From Acidobacteriota bacterium (GTDB lineage Bacteria > Actinomycetota > Acidimicrobiia > Acidimicrobiales > Palsa-688): a DNA stretch of 33,728 nt. A model generated the notes under the pieces. That model saw only the letters and a program-made list of their open reading frames with translations, searched no databases and had not been told where the DNA came from. Where the stretch lies: assembly GCA_028876385.1 (NCBI GenBank), contig JAGWSF010000103.1, positions 1 to 33,728 of the forward strand, written 5' to 3'. This document shows positions 23,284-31,487 of this stretch, piece after piece (the stretch's first letter is position 1; each line of letters starts with the position of its first letter). A program made the translations under genes and the position numbers.

Positions 23284-24948
23284 GTGCAAATCAGCCCCTC
23301 CCCCGCCAGCCGCTCCTCCCCCGACGGAGTCCGCCGCCTCTGGAACCGCCAGCTCGACCGCTACCCCGAGACCGGGGCCCGCTTCAGCTATCTGGCCATA
23401 ACCGTCCTGGTGACCGTCTCGCTCTACTACGAGTTGTACGTCAACGCATCGGTGGCCCCGAGGCAGCTGCCGGCCCTGCACATGTCGTTCGCCTTCTTGG
23501 TGAACCTGCTGGCCGTGGCCAACCTGGTGGGGGCTTTCGGGTCTCTGTTCGCCGGCCTCACCGACCGCATCGGGCGCTGCAACCTCGTGGTCGGGGGCCT
23601 CCTCGTCACCGGCCTGCTCGTGGCGCTGGTCATCCCCCATCTGACCACCAGGTGGCCTTTCGCCATCGCCACCGCTGCGGTGGGACTGGTCGAGGGCATC
23701 TGCCTGGTAGCGACCCCGGCTCTGATCAGGGACTTCTCCCCGCAGGTGGGTCGGGCCACGGCCATGGGCTTTTGGACCATGGGACCGGTTCTCGGAAGCC
23801 TGGTGGTGGCCGTGGTGGCCAGCAACACCCTCCACACCTCCACCACCTGGGGCCATGAGTACGTGATCGCCGGGGTCGCCGGCCTGGTGGTCTTCGTCAT
23901 CGCCCTGGTCGGGCTGCGGGAGCTGTCGCCGGCGCTTCGCGACCAGTTGATGGTGTCGTTGAGAGACCGGGCCCTGATCGAGGCTCGGGCCAAGGGACTC
24001 GACATCGAGGCGTCTCTGCGCAATCCTTTCGGTCAGCTGCTGCGCCTCGACGTGCTGGCGTCGGCGACCGGAGTGGGCCTGCTGCTGCTCATCTACTACG
24101 TCGCCGTCGGGTTCGGACAGACCTACCTGGCCACCGTCTTCGGCTTCTCGCTGCGTGACGCCAACGGCCTGGGGAACTGGAACTGGGCGGTCAACGCCGT
24201 CATGGTCATAGTTGCGGGAGTGGCGTCGGACCGCCTCAGGGTGCGCAAGCCGTTCATGATCGTGGGTGGGATCGGGACGGCCGTCATGATCGTGGTGTAT
24301 CTCGAGCAGGCCGGCCACCACCCCGGCTACTACACGCTGGCCGCCATCATCTCGCTGCTCTCGGCCTTCCTGGCCGTCGCCTACTGCCCGTGGATGGCCA
24401 GCTTCACCGAGACCGTGGAGGGCCACAACCCGGCGCTCACCGCGACCGGCCTGGCCATCTGGGGATGGATCATCCGGGTGATCGTCTTCGTCGCCTACCT
24501 GATCCTGCCCCACGTCGTCACCACGGTTAACCCCCTGGTCGACTACGGGGGCCAGGTCCAGGCCTACGCCGCCCAGTACCCGGGCTTCCAGGTGCCGGCC
24601 GCGGCCCTCGCCGCGCTGCAGAAGAACCCGACCGACGCGGCCGCCCTGGCCCAGGCCCGCAGCGTGCTCGGGCCCAACTACCTGAAGGACCTGATCGCCC
24701 TGGAGAAGGCGCCGGCCGACGTGAAGACCTACATGGCCGCCCACGGACCGGCCGTGCTCAAGGCCCAAGCCGAATCGCCCGGTCAGTGGCGCGATTACTA
24801 CTGGATCTGCTTCGGTGGCGCCGTCGTATTCCTCCCCGCGGTGCTGTTGATGAAGGGCCGATGGAGCCCCCGGCGGGCCAAGCAGGACGAGGAAGCCCAC
24901 GAGGAGCTCGTGGCCGCCGAGCTGGCCCGACTGGGAGGCCGAGCCTGA
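23284..24948 (+). CDS. MFS transporter with a large soluble loop before the last helix
   Basis: A 12-helix major-facilitator carrier of unknown substrate, metabolite/sugar-transporter-like. The 554-residue product begins with a polar N-terminus. Helix 1 is FSYLAITVLVTVSLYYELYVNA, and motif A is degenerate (GLTDRIGRCNLVVGG). Further helices include VGLVEGICLVATPALIRDFSP and YYVAVGFGQTYLATVFGFSL. After PHVVTTVNPLV an insertion of about 90 helical, Ala-rich residues precedes the final membrane helix (YYWICFGGAVVFLPAVLL). The tail is charged. It starts at a GTG at 23284. No operon partner is visible. Confidence 0.82.
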   Translation: MQISPSPASRSSPDGVRRLWNRQLDRYPETGARFSYLAITVLVTVSLYYELYVNASVAPRQLPALHMSFAFLVNLLAVANLVGAFGSLFAGLTDRIGRCNLVVGGLLVTGLLVALVIPHLTTRWPFAIATAAVGLVEGICLVATPALIRDFSPQVGRATAMGFWTMGPVLGSLVVAVVASNTLHTSTTWGHEYVIAGVAGLVVFVIALVGLRELSPALRDQLMVSLRDRALIEARAKGLDIEASLRNPFGQLLRLDVLASATGVGLLLLIYYVAVGFGQTYLATVFGFSLRDANGLGNWNWAVNAVMVIVAGVASDRLRVRKPFMIVGGIGTAVMIVVYLEQAGHHPGYYTLAAIISLLSAFLAVAYCPWMASFTETVEGHNPALTATGLAIWGWIIRVIVFVAYLILPHVVTTVNPLVDYGGQVQAYAAQYPGFQVPAAALAALQKNPTDAAALAQARSVLGPNYLKDLIALEKAPADVKTYMAAHGPAVLKAQAESPGQWRDYYWICFGGAVVFLPAVLLMKGRWSPRRAKQDEEAHEELVAAELARLGGRA

Positions 24949-25011
24949 AAGGCCCGAAAAAGGTTACGAGCGGGGTGGTCCCCGCAGGCCGGGAGGCGGG
25001 CGGGGGGCGCC

Positions 25012-25941
25012 TCACTCCCAGCCGAGGGGGGGCATGAACGGGGGTATCCCGGTGTCGAAGCGACCCCCGCCGAGCAACTGTTCCTTGAGATCCTCGATAC
25101 GGTCAGGCGTCCAGGCCTGCTCGGCCGAGTCGATCTGCGTGACGGGGTGATAGCCGCGCACCAGCTGGATTCGTGCCCCGCTGACGGCGAACACCTGGGC
25201 GTTGACGTCGCGGGCCAGATCCGAGCACAGCCACACCACGAGAGGGGCGATGGCCGAGGGCGCCAGCGGGTCGTAGGTGCCTTCGGCGGGCTCCTCCCGG
25301 CCTGACAGCACGGTGCCGAGAAGGCGGGTCGCCGCCGTCGGGGCGATGGTGTTGACCCGCACCCCGATGCGGTCGAGGTCCCGGGCGAGGACCGTCGACA
25401 GCGCGGCTATGCCCGCCTTGGCCGCCCCGTAGTTGGCCTGGCCGGAATTGCCGTAGAGGCCCGACTCCGAGGCGGTGTTGACGATGGCCGCATCCACCCG
25501 CTCCTCGGTCTTCTTGAACTGCTCGCGCCAGTAGGCGGCAGCGAAGCGGGAGGGCGCGAAGCAGCCTTTCAGCACCACGTTGACGACGACGTCCCACTCC
25601 TCTTCGGACATGTTGAACGCCATCCGGTCACGCAGAATCCCGGCGTTGTTCACCAGGATGTCCAGCCGCCCGAAGGTCTCCACGGTCTGGTTGACCAGAC
25701 CCTCGGCCGCCGACCAGTCAGCCACGTCCGCTCCGTTGACCTCGGCCCGGCCGCCGGCCTGCCTGATCTCCTCGGCCACCTGCTGGGCCGGGGTCAGATC
25801 GGCCCCCTCGCCCCGGCCGTCTCCTCCGAGGTCGTTGACCATCACCGCGGCCCCTTCCCGGGCCAGGAGCAACGCGTGCTCCCGGCCGATGCCCCGGCCC
25901 GCCCCGGTAACGATGGCTACTTTCCCTTCGAGCAGACCCAC
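25012..25941 (-). CDS. SDR oxidoreductase, 3-hydroxyacyl-CoA dehydrogenase-like
   Basis: A 309-residue NAD(P)-dependent dehydrogenase. It has the TGAGRGIG cofactor motif (12-19) and the acidic loop VNDLGGDGRGEGADLTPAQQVAEEI, which is typical of the peroxisomal multifunctional enzyme type 2 and related bacterial hydroxyacyl-CoA dehydrogenases. It also has NNAGILRDRM, NTASESGLYGNSGQANYGAAKAG with the Ser-Tyr-Lys set, and a C-terminal extension ending DTGIPPFMPPLGW. The GTG start has AGGAGG at five bases. A role in fatty-acid or steroid side-chain oxidation is likely from the family; no acyl-CoA gene is adjacent. Confidence 0.85.
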   Translation of the reverse strand: MGLLEGKVAIVTGAGRGIGREHALLLAREGAAVMVNDLGGDGRGEGADLTPAQQVAEEIRQAGGRAEVNGADVADWSAAEGLVNQTVETFGRLDILVNNAGILRDRMAFNMSEEEWDVVVNVVLKGCFAPSRFAAAYWREQFKKTEERVDAAIVNTASESGLYGNSGQANYGAAKAGIAALSTVLARDLDRIGVRVNTIAPTAATRLLGTVLSGREEPAEGTYDPLAPSAIAPLVVWLCSDLARDVNAQVFAVSGARIQLVRGYHPVTQIDSAEQAWTPDRIEDLKEQLLGGGRFDTGIPPFMPPLGWE

Positions 25942-26051
25942 GGCCCCTCCTCACGTAAAGAAAACGGGGGCGGATCCTCACCGAGGCGCCCGACAGCTGT
26001 CAAACCGCCCGATGCGAGGTCTCGGACGGGAGAGGCGGCTGCTCGGCGGGA

Positions 26052-26318
26052 TCAGTGCAAGGTGAGGCGGCGGCGGGGTGGTTCGGCTGCGGTGAGGCGG
26101 TCGGCGTGGTGCAGTTCCGGCGACGGAGGCTGGGGGAAGCCCGAGCCCAGCAACTCAGCCGTGGTCGCCAACTCGTACTGCAGCTGCTCGATCTCGGCCT
26201 GCAGCTGTTCGGCGTCGCGCCGGCGTCCCTGGGTCAGGGCCCGCTGTTGCTGCTCGAGGAGCTCCTCGAGCTGCAACTCGAGGCCCATGGCGTGATCGGC
26301 CGGGCAGAAGTTGGTCAT
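26052..26318 (-). CDS. small coiled-coil protein coupled to the second DHA2 exporter
   Basis: An 88-residue product with no family I know. Residues about 10-55 form a predicted coiled coil (LELQLEELLEQQQRALTQGRR, then AEQLQAEIEQLQYEL). A Pro-rich, basic tail follows (FPQPPSPELHHADR). No membrane helix or signal peptide is present. Its ATG overlaps the exporter stop as ATGA (26315-26318), exactly as MerR overlaps the first exporter. The coiled coil recalls the dimerisation part of a MerR protein without the DNA-binding part, but no homology is claimed. It may bind the exporter or a regulator. Confidence 0.68.
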   Translation of the reverse strand: MTNFCPADHAMGLELQLEELLEQQQRALTQGRRRDAEQLQAEIEQLQYELATTAELLGSGFPQPPSPELHHADRLTAAEPPRRRLTLH

Positions 26319-28177
26319 GCTCGTTCGAATACCCCGCCGGCGCCCGTTCCTACCCGGGCCGGCCCCACCTCTTTCCCCATTTCGTCGTCCACGTAGCGCG
26401 CGCCCCTCGACCACGACGCCACCGCGGCCACGAGCGACGCCACGATGGCGAACAGAAAGGCCTCGTGCAGTCCGGAACGAAACGGCCCGGAGATCAGTTG
26501 CGAGAAGAACGAACGCCCGGTGAGCACGGTGTAGTCGGGTCGGGGCAGAGCGTTCAGGGCGGCGGCCGGTACGAGGTGCTGAATGGGGTTGTAGCCGAGG
26601 AACGCGGCGAAGAGCACCGACACCGGGGGGAGGTGGGACACCCGGGTCGCGGTCACCCCACCCACCCCGTGAGAGGTGAGACCGTGCTGCAGGGCGGCGG
26701 GAAGCGACGCCGAGAGGCCGAGGATCATCAACGTGAAGAAGATGCCGATGGACAGGACCTGAGCCGAGTTCTGAAAAGTCGAGTTCATCCCTCCCCCGGC
26801 GCCCCGGTCGCCGGCCGGGAGGCTGTTCATCACCCCGGCCCGGTTGGGCGACGCGAAGGCCCCCATACCCAGTCCGCTGAGCAGCAGGAGGAGGGCGAAG
26901 GGAAGGTAGGAGAAGTCGATGGGGAGGAACTCGAGCAGGACGAAACTGGCGGCGGTGGCCACCATCCCACCGGTGGCGAACGGTCGGGCCCCGTAGCGGT
27001 CCGACAGGTAGCCCGACAGCGGCCCGGCGATCAGGAACCCGGCGGTGAGGGGAAGCATGTAAATCCCCGCCCATAGGGGCGTCGAGGTGAAGCTGTAGCC
27101 GTGCTGGGGCAGCCAGATGCCCTGCAGCCAGATGATCAGCATGAACATCAGCCCGCCGCGTGCCACCGCGGAGAGGAACGTCGAGAGCGTGCCGAAGGTG
27201 AACGCCTTGATCTTGAACAGCGGCAGCTTGAACATCGGGTTCTCGACGTGGGTCTCGATCACCGCGAACACGGTGAGCAGGGCCACGCCCGCGCCGAGCT
27301 CGGCGAGCACCGCCGGACTGGTCCAGCCCATCGTCTGCCTGCCGTGGGGCTCGATGCCGTAGGTGATCCCGATCATGACCAGGATGAGGCCGACCGCGAA
27401 GGTGATATTTCCCCACCAGTCGATGGGCGACGGGTGGCGCAGCCCGTTGTCCCGGAGTTTGCGGTAAGCCCAGATCGTGCCCAGAGCGCCGATGGGAACC
27501 GAGATGAGGAACACCAGGCGCCAGTCGATCGGACCGAGGATGCCGCCGAGCACGAGGCCGATGAACGATCCGCTGATCCCGGCCACGTTGTTGATCCCGA
27601 GGGCCAGCCCCCTCTGGTGGGACGGAAAGGCGTCGGTCAGGATGGCGCCCGAGTTGGCGATGATGAATGCGGCGCCGATCCCTTGGACTATGCGCATCAC
27701 GATCAGCCACAGGGCGCCCGAGGAACCCCGCATCCAGTCGATGGTCAGCAGCAGCGAGGCCACGGTGTAGACGAGGAAGCCCAGGTTGTACATGCGGACG
27801 CGCCCGTATATGTCTCCGAGGCGACCCAGACTGACCACCAGCACGCTGCTCACGATCAAGAAGCCGAGGATCATCCACAGCAGGTAGAAGCTGTTGCCCG
27901 GGACCAGCGGGTCGAGGCCGATACCTCGGAAGATGTCGGGCATGGCGATGAGCATGATCGACGAGTCGATGGTGGCCATGAGGACGCCCAGGGTCACGTT
28001 GAACAGCGCCACCCATTTGTAACCGTCGGAGGGGTCGCGCTCGCCCGTACCGGGGGAACGAAGGGGATGCGGCTCGACTGCTATGGGGCCCTCCTCCTCT
28101 GGCCGACGCCGGCACCGCCGGAGCGCAGTGGTTTGTCTCGCTAAATATCTTAGCGGGTGACCCGGAAAGTTCGGCAA
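26315..28177 (-). CDS. DHA2-type (14-helix) MFS drug exporter, start codon unclear
   Basis: A paralog of the exporter at 19304-21127. It shares YKW-AL-N-TLGVLM near helix 1, motif A (LGRLGDIYGRVRMYN), FMLIIWLQGIWLPQHGYSF, the AGIYMLPLTAGFLIAGPLSG loop and FLGYNPIQHL before the last helix. The longest frame begins at a TTG at 28177, but its first 30 residues look non-coding and contain a probable operator. An excellent ribosome site (AGAGGAGGAG) lies six bases before an ATA codon at 28084. No ATG, GTG or TTG occurs in frame between 28177 and the conserved YKW, so initiation at ATA, or a changed start codon, is likely. The real protein would be about 589 residues. Confidence 0.88.
   Translation of the reverse strand: MPNFPGHPLRYLARQTTALRRCRRRPEEEGPIAVEPHPLRSPGTGERDPSDGYKWVALFNVTLGVLMATIDSSIMLIAMPDIFRGIGLDPLVPGNSFYLLWMILGFLIVSSVLVVSLGRLGDIYGRVRMYNLGFLVYTVASLLLTIDWMRGSSGALWLIVMRIVQGIGAAFIIANSGAILTDAFPSHQRGLALGINNVAGISGSFIGLVLGGILGPIDWRLVFLISVPIGALGTIWAYRKLRDNGLRHPSPIDWWGNITFAVGLILVMIGITYGIEPHGRQTMGWTSPAVLAELGAGVALLTVFAVIETHVENPMFKLPLFKIKAFTFGTLSTFLSAVARGGLMFMLIIWLQGIWLPQHGYSFTSTPLWAGIYMLPLTAGFLIAGPLSGYLSDRYGARPFATGGMVATAASFVLLEFLPIDFSYLPFALLLLLSGLGMGAFASPNRAGVMNSLPAGDRGAGGGMNSTFQNSAQVLSIGIFFTLMILGLSASLPAALQHGLTSHGVGGVTATRVSHLPPVSVLFAAFLGYNPIQHLVPAAALNALPRPDYTVLTGRSFFSQLISGPFRSGLHEAFLFAIVASLVAAVASWSRGARYVDDEMGKEVGPARVGTGAGGVFERA
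28139..28164. promoter_or_regulatory. two adjoining dyads between the second exporter and the CheY-like gene
   Basis: CGCTAA-ATATC-TTAGCG (28139-28155) is a perfect six-base inverted repeat. CGGGT-G-ACCCG (28154-28164) partly overlaps it. On the minus strand TTGCCG and TAAGAT, 19 bases apart, bracket the second dyad. A long spacer holding a dyad is the layout of MerR-type promoters. It lies 55 bases upstream of the exporter's probable ATA start. Confidence 0.45.
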
Positions 28178-28330
28178 AGGCCGAAGGGTCCGTTATGCGT
28201 ACCTCTTCGGGCCGCTCGCGGAAGGACCGGGGACGCGTCCAACCGCGAAATGCCCTCAACCGGACGTCCACGACGCCGATGTCGTTGGCGAGACCCCACC
28301 GCCCGCCGGGCCCGACGACTGACGAACCCT

Positions 28331-28723
28331 ATGAAAGCCCTCGTTGTAGACGACTCCGGATCAGCGCGCACCATCGTGGCGCGGATCCTCGACTCCCTCG
28401 GGATGGACGAGATCGCCGAAGCCGACAATGCCCGTTCGGCGCTGGAGCTGCTCGAGCAGGGTGAACTGCCCGATGTCGCCCTCGTCGACTGGCACATGCC
28501 GGTCATGAACGGCTTCCAGTTCGTCTGCACGGTCCGCGAACGGGTGTCCTGGCGGCGTATGACCATCATGATGATGACCACCGAGAACGAACACGACGAG
28601 ATCGTCCACGCCCTCGCCGCGGGGGCCACCGAGTACCTCATCAAGCCCTTCACCGCCGAGACCCTCACCCACAAGCTGTCGCTGCTCGGCCTCAACCCGG
28701 CGGTGGGGGTCACGGCCGCCTGA
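28331..28723 (+). CDS. CheY-like single-domain response regulator
   Basis: A receiver domain with no output domain, acting by protein contact after phosphorylation. The 130-residue product has the acidic pair Asp7-Asp8 (VVDDSGSAR), the phospho-acceptor Asp53 in LVDWHMPVMNG, Thr83/84 in MMTTEN and Lys105 in LIKPF, so all key residues are present. The ATG at 28331 gives a normal length. The frame is open upstream to 28157, but that part is unlike a receiver N-terminus. No histidine kinase or chemotaxis gene is in the window. It is divergent from the second DHA2 exporter. Confidence 0.9.
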   Translation: MKALVVDDSGSARTIVARILDSLGMDEIAEADNARSALELLEQGELPDVALVDWHMPVMNGFQFVCTVRERVSWRRMTIMMMTTENEHDEIVHALAAGATEYLIKPFTAETLTHKLSLLGLNPAVGVTAA

Positions 28724-28738
28724 CGGGCCGGACCGGGA

Positions 28739-29836
28739 CTACCGGCGCCGGGCGGGTCCCGGTGCCGGGGCGAGCAGCGACTCGGCTTCAGCGGCGCTCA
28801 GGGATTCGGCCGGAGCGAAGGGATGGGCCCGAGCGGCGCGCATCATCTCCTGGGGGTGGCAATCTACGACCGGGGCGTCCGACCCGGCCCGCAGCCCGAC
28901 GCCGGCCCGGCGCAGCGAGCCCATGCGGATCAGCCAGGCGCGCTCGACCTCGGTGAGCTCGGCCCGGTACTTGGCCTGGCGGTGCACCAGGAACGAGGGG
29001 TTCACCACTACCAGGGCGCCGGACGCGGCGATGCGCTCGACCTGTTCGGGGAGGCACAGCGAGTTGTGCTCGATACGGTCGGTGCGGCCCGGCGGAGGGG
29101 GCGACGCCTCGAGGGCCCCGAGCAGCGAATCGAGGACGTCGATGTCGACCACGTGGACCGCGACAGGGAAGCCGAGGCGGTGGGCTTGGCCCACCTGGCG
29201 GGCCAACCGGTCGGGGTCGTCGGGCGCCGGCATGATCTTGGCGTGGCCCACGCCGACCCGCCCGACCGAAGCGCCGTGACCGGGTAGGTCGGCGATGTGG
29301 GTCACGCCGACCATGGCCGTGACGTCCTGGCGGATCACCCCCGAAGCCACCCATTCGGCGAGCAACTCGATCTCTGGCCGACCGTTGGTGTGGGTGGCGT
29401 CGACGAATGCCGACACCCCGGCCGACTCCCAGCGGGCCGATGTGGCGGCGGCGGCCTGGCGTAGCGCTCGCGCCGCTAGCCGCGGCACCCGTTCGAGCAG
29501 GTCGTGGCGATCGACGAGCAGGCCGTCGGGATGATCGGGGATGCCCGCCTCGGCCAGCGCCGAGGTGTTGAGCACGGCGGCGTGGCCGCTGCGGTGGTGC
29601 AGGACCACGGGCCGCCCCGGCACCGCCCGGTCCAGGTCATCGCGATGGGGGTGGCGCTGCTCGGCGAGCCGCCACTCCTCGTAGCCCCAGGCCCGGACCC
29701 AACCCTGCGGCGGAGCCCCACCGGCGATGGTCGCAACGAGAGAGGCCAGGTCGGCCGCCGCGCTCACGTCGACCGAGAGCAGGGTGGCGGCGGCCGCCAT
29801 GAAGTGCACGTGGTGGTCGGTCAGGCCGCCGGACAC
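28739..29836 (-). CDS. compact amidohydrolase of the YtcJ (amidohydrolase 3) type
   Basis: A metal-dependent hydrolase of unknown substrate. The 365-residue product starts almost at the first metal motif, DHHVHF (His9, His11). Further likely ligands are Lys in HAKIMP, His in VAVHVVDID, His in RIEHNSL and Asp in GSDAPV, so the barrel active site is complete. YtcJ-type proteins are usually about 500-550 residues and have a beta-domain built from both ends; here both flanks are missing. The GTG at 29836 is ten bases after the SDR stop, so this is an operon gene and not a fragment by position. It ends in a basic PGPARRR tail. Confidence 0.8.
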   Translation of the reverse strand: MSGGLTDHHVHFMAAAATLLSVDVSAAADLASLVATIAGGAPPQGWVRAWGYEEWRLAEQRHPHRDDLDRAVPGRPVVLHHRSGHAAVLNTSALAEAGIPDHPDGLLVDRHDLLERVPRLAARALRQAAAATSARWESAGVSAFVDATHTNGRPEIELLAEWVASGVIRQDVTAMVGVTHIADLPGHGASVGRVGVGHAKIMPAPDDPDRLARQVGQAHRLGFPVAVHVVDIDVLDSLLGALEASPPPPGRTDRIEHNSLCLPEQVERIAASGALVVVNPSFLVHRQAKYRAELTEVERAWLIRMGSLRRAGVGLRAGSDAPVVDCHPQEMMRAARAHPFAPAESLSAAEAESLLAPAPGPARRR

Positions 29837-29846
29837 GTCCGAGGCG

Positions 29847-30605
29847 CTACTGGCCGATGGGAAGGCCGCCGTCGACGCGGATCAGCGTCCCGGTGACGAA
29901 GCTCGAGGCGGGACTGGCGAGGAAGACCGCGGCGCTGACGATCTCGGGCGGCTGGCCGGGCCGGCCGAGGGCACTGGGCGTGGACGTCCGGGCCTCTTCG
30001 GTCCACCCCTTGGCGATATCTGTGAGGAACGGCCCCGGCGACAAGGTGTTGACCCGGACTTTCGGGCCGTACTCGGCGGCAAGGGAGCGGGTCATGGCGT
30101 TGAGCGCCGCTTTGGCGCTGCCGTAGGGCACGACCCCGGGCAGCGGCATGAGAGCGCCCGACGAAGAGACGTTGATGATGGAACCGCCGTCCCCCTGGCT
30201 CATGCGGTGAGCCACCTGGCTGGCCAGTCGGAACGGCCCCTTGAAGTTCAACCCCACGACGCTGTCGAAGAGCTGCTCGGTGACCTGATGGCTGGGCATC
30301 GGGGGGCTCATCCCGGCGTTGTTGACCAGGATGTCCACCCGGCCGAACTCCCCGTAGGCCGCCTCTACCAGGGCGTCGAGGGAGTCCCAGCGAGCGGCGT
30401 GCACCGCCACCGCCAGCCCCCGACGGCCCCTGGCCCGGACCTGGTCGACGACGGCCCGGCAGCTGTCGATCTTGCGGGAGGCCACCACCACGTCAGCTCC
30501 CCGGTCGGCGAACGCCAGCACCATTTCGCGGCCGAGACCCCGGCTCCCGCCGGTTACGAGGGCGATCTTCCCGGTCAGGTCGAACAGCGGATCGGTGGGC
30601 GCCAC
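29847..30605 (-). CDS. SDR-family oxidoreductase
   Basis: A 252-residue NAD(P)-dependent dehydrogenase with a classical pattern: DLTGKIALVTGGSRGLG cofactor motif, NNAGMSP, INVSSSGALM with catalytic Ser, PYGSAKAALNAMTRS (Tyr and Lys), SPGPFLTD, and the C-terminal TGTLIRVDGGLPIG. This is the common gluconate dehydrogenase/FabG-like layout, too general to name a substrate. I take the GTG at 30605; the frame opens at a TTG at 30644. It lies between the DUF3097 gene and the amidohydrolase on the same strand, with gaps of about 10-40 bases, so the three are probably one operon. Confidence 0.85.
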   Translation of the reverse strand: MAPTDPLFDLTGKIALVTGGSRGLGREMVLAFADRGADVVVASRKIDSCRAVVDQVRARGRRGLAVAVHAARWDSLDALVEAAYGEFGRVDILVNNAGMSPPMPSHQVTEQLFDSVVGLNFKGPFRLASQVAHRMSQGDGGSIINVSSSGALMPLPGVVPYGSAKAALNAMTRSLAAEYGPKVRVNTLSPGPFLTDIAKGWTEEARTSTPSALGRPGQPPEIVSAAVFLASPASSFVTGTLIRVDGGLPIGQ

Positions 30606-30647
30606 GCCGCCCAAGCGTAGGGCGGGCACGGTCGGGCCGACCAACCT

Positions 30648-31487
30648 TCAGAGGGAATCCGGCTCGGGTACCTCGGTGACGAAGTCGATGAGCGATTCCA
30701 CGGCCCCGACCAGCGGGGGCTCCAGGTCGGCGTAGGAGCGAACGGACCCGAGCAGCCGCTTCCACAGACGACCGGGGTCGGGTTCGCCCAGGTGCTCGCA
30801 GATGCCCTCCTTCCAGGATCGCCCCCGGGGTATGACCGGCCAGGCTCCGATCCCGATCACCCCCGGTCGGATGGCCTGCCACACGTCCACATAGGGCGTT
30901 CCGGCGATGCGTACGTGGGGGCCTCCCAGCCGGCCGGCCACCCGCGACTCTTTGCTCCCCGCCACGAGATGGTCCACCAGGACGCCGAGCCGGGCGTCGG
31001 CGCCGGGAGCGAACTCGGCGATGGCCGACTCGAGATGGTCGATGCCGTCGAGGCGCTCGACCACCACCCCCTCCACCCGCAGGTCGTCCCCCCAGACCTT
31101 CTCCACCAGTTCAGCGTCGTGCACCCCCTCGACGAGGATCCGACCGGCCCGGGCCACCCGGGCCCGGGTCACACCGGGGGCGACCGATCCCGACGCCGTG
31201 CGGGCCGGGGGGGTGGCCGGCGCACGGGCGGGCCGGATCAGGGTCACCGTCTCCCGGCCCACGGCGAACGCCCCCCGGTGCAGGGAGAACAGACGCTCGA
31301 GGCCGGTGTTGGGGGAGCGCAGCACGACCGCAGCCTGGTCGAATCCCACCACCCGACCGGTGAATCGCGACCCCAGATGGGTCACCAGCAACCCGGTCTC
31401 GGCGGCCACCTCCCGGTACTCGCGACCCCGGCGCCACTCCCCGTCGACGGGACCCGACAGGATGCCCCGACCCGGCCCTGACGTCAT
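30648..31487 (-). CDS. DUF3097 family protein
   Basis: A conserved actinobacterial protein of unknown function. The 279-residue product has a small N-terminal beta domain (TGRVVGFDQAAVVLRSPNTG). A Toprim-like part follows: ILVEGVHDAELVEKVWGDDLRVEGVVVERLDGIDHLE, then RLGVLVDHLVAGSKESRVA, HVRIAGTPYVDVWQAIRP and WPVIPRGRSWKEGI. The VEG-x-HDAE and GVLVDHL motifs resemble the Glu and Asp metal sites of Toprim domains, which suggests a nucleic-acid role; this is inference. The ATG at 31487 is used. It heads the run DUF3097-SDR-amidohydrolase. Confidence 0.87.
   Translation of the reverse strand: MTSGPGRGILSGPVDGEWRRGREYREVAAETGLLVTHLGSRFTGRVVGFDQAAVVLRSPNTGLERLFSLHRGAFAVGRETVTLIRPARAPATPPARTASGSVAPGVTRARVARAGRILVEGVHDAELVEKVWGDDLRVEGVVVERLDGIDHLESAIAEFAPGADARLGVLVDHLVAGSKESRVAGRLGGPHVRIAGTPYVDVWQAIRPGVIGIGAWPVIPRGRSWKEGICEHLGEPDPGRLWKRLLGSVRSYADLEPPLVGAVESLIDFVTEVPEPDSL

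Noticed and set aside
22948..24900. 650-codon open frame on the minus strand
   Set aside because: It is antisense to the MFS carrier at 23284-24948, has a His/Asp/Gly/Gln-rich composition and no recognisable domain.
24949..25011. Possible terminator between the MFS and SDR genes
   Set aside because: There is a short A-run after GGCCCG, but no convincing GC-rich stem and no T-run in the right orientation.
27101..28144. 347-codon open frame on the plus strand
   Set aside because: Antisense to the second DHA2 exporter, with the same low-complexity Asp/His/Gln-rich composition as the other shadow frames.
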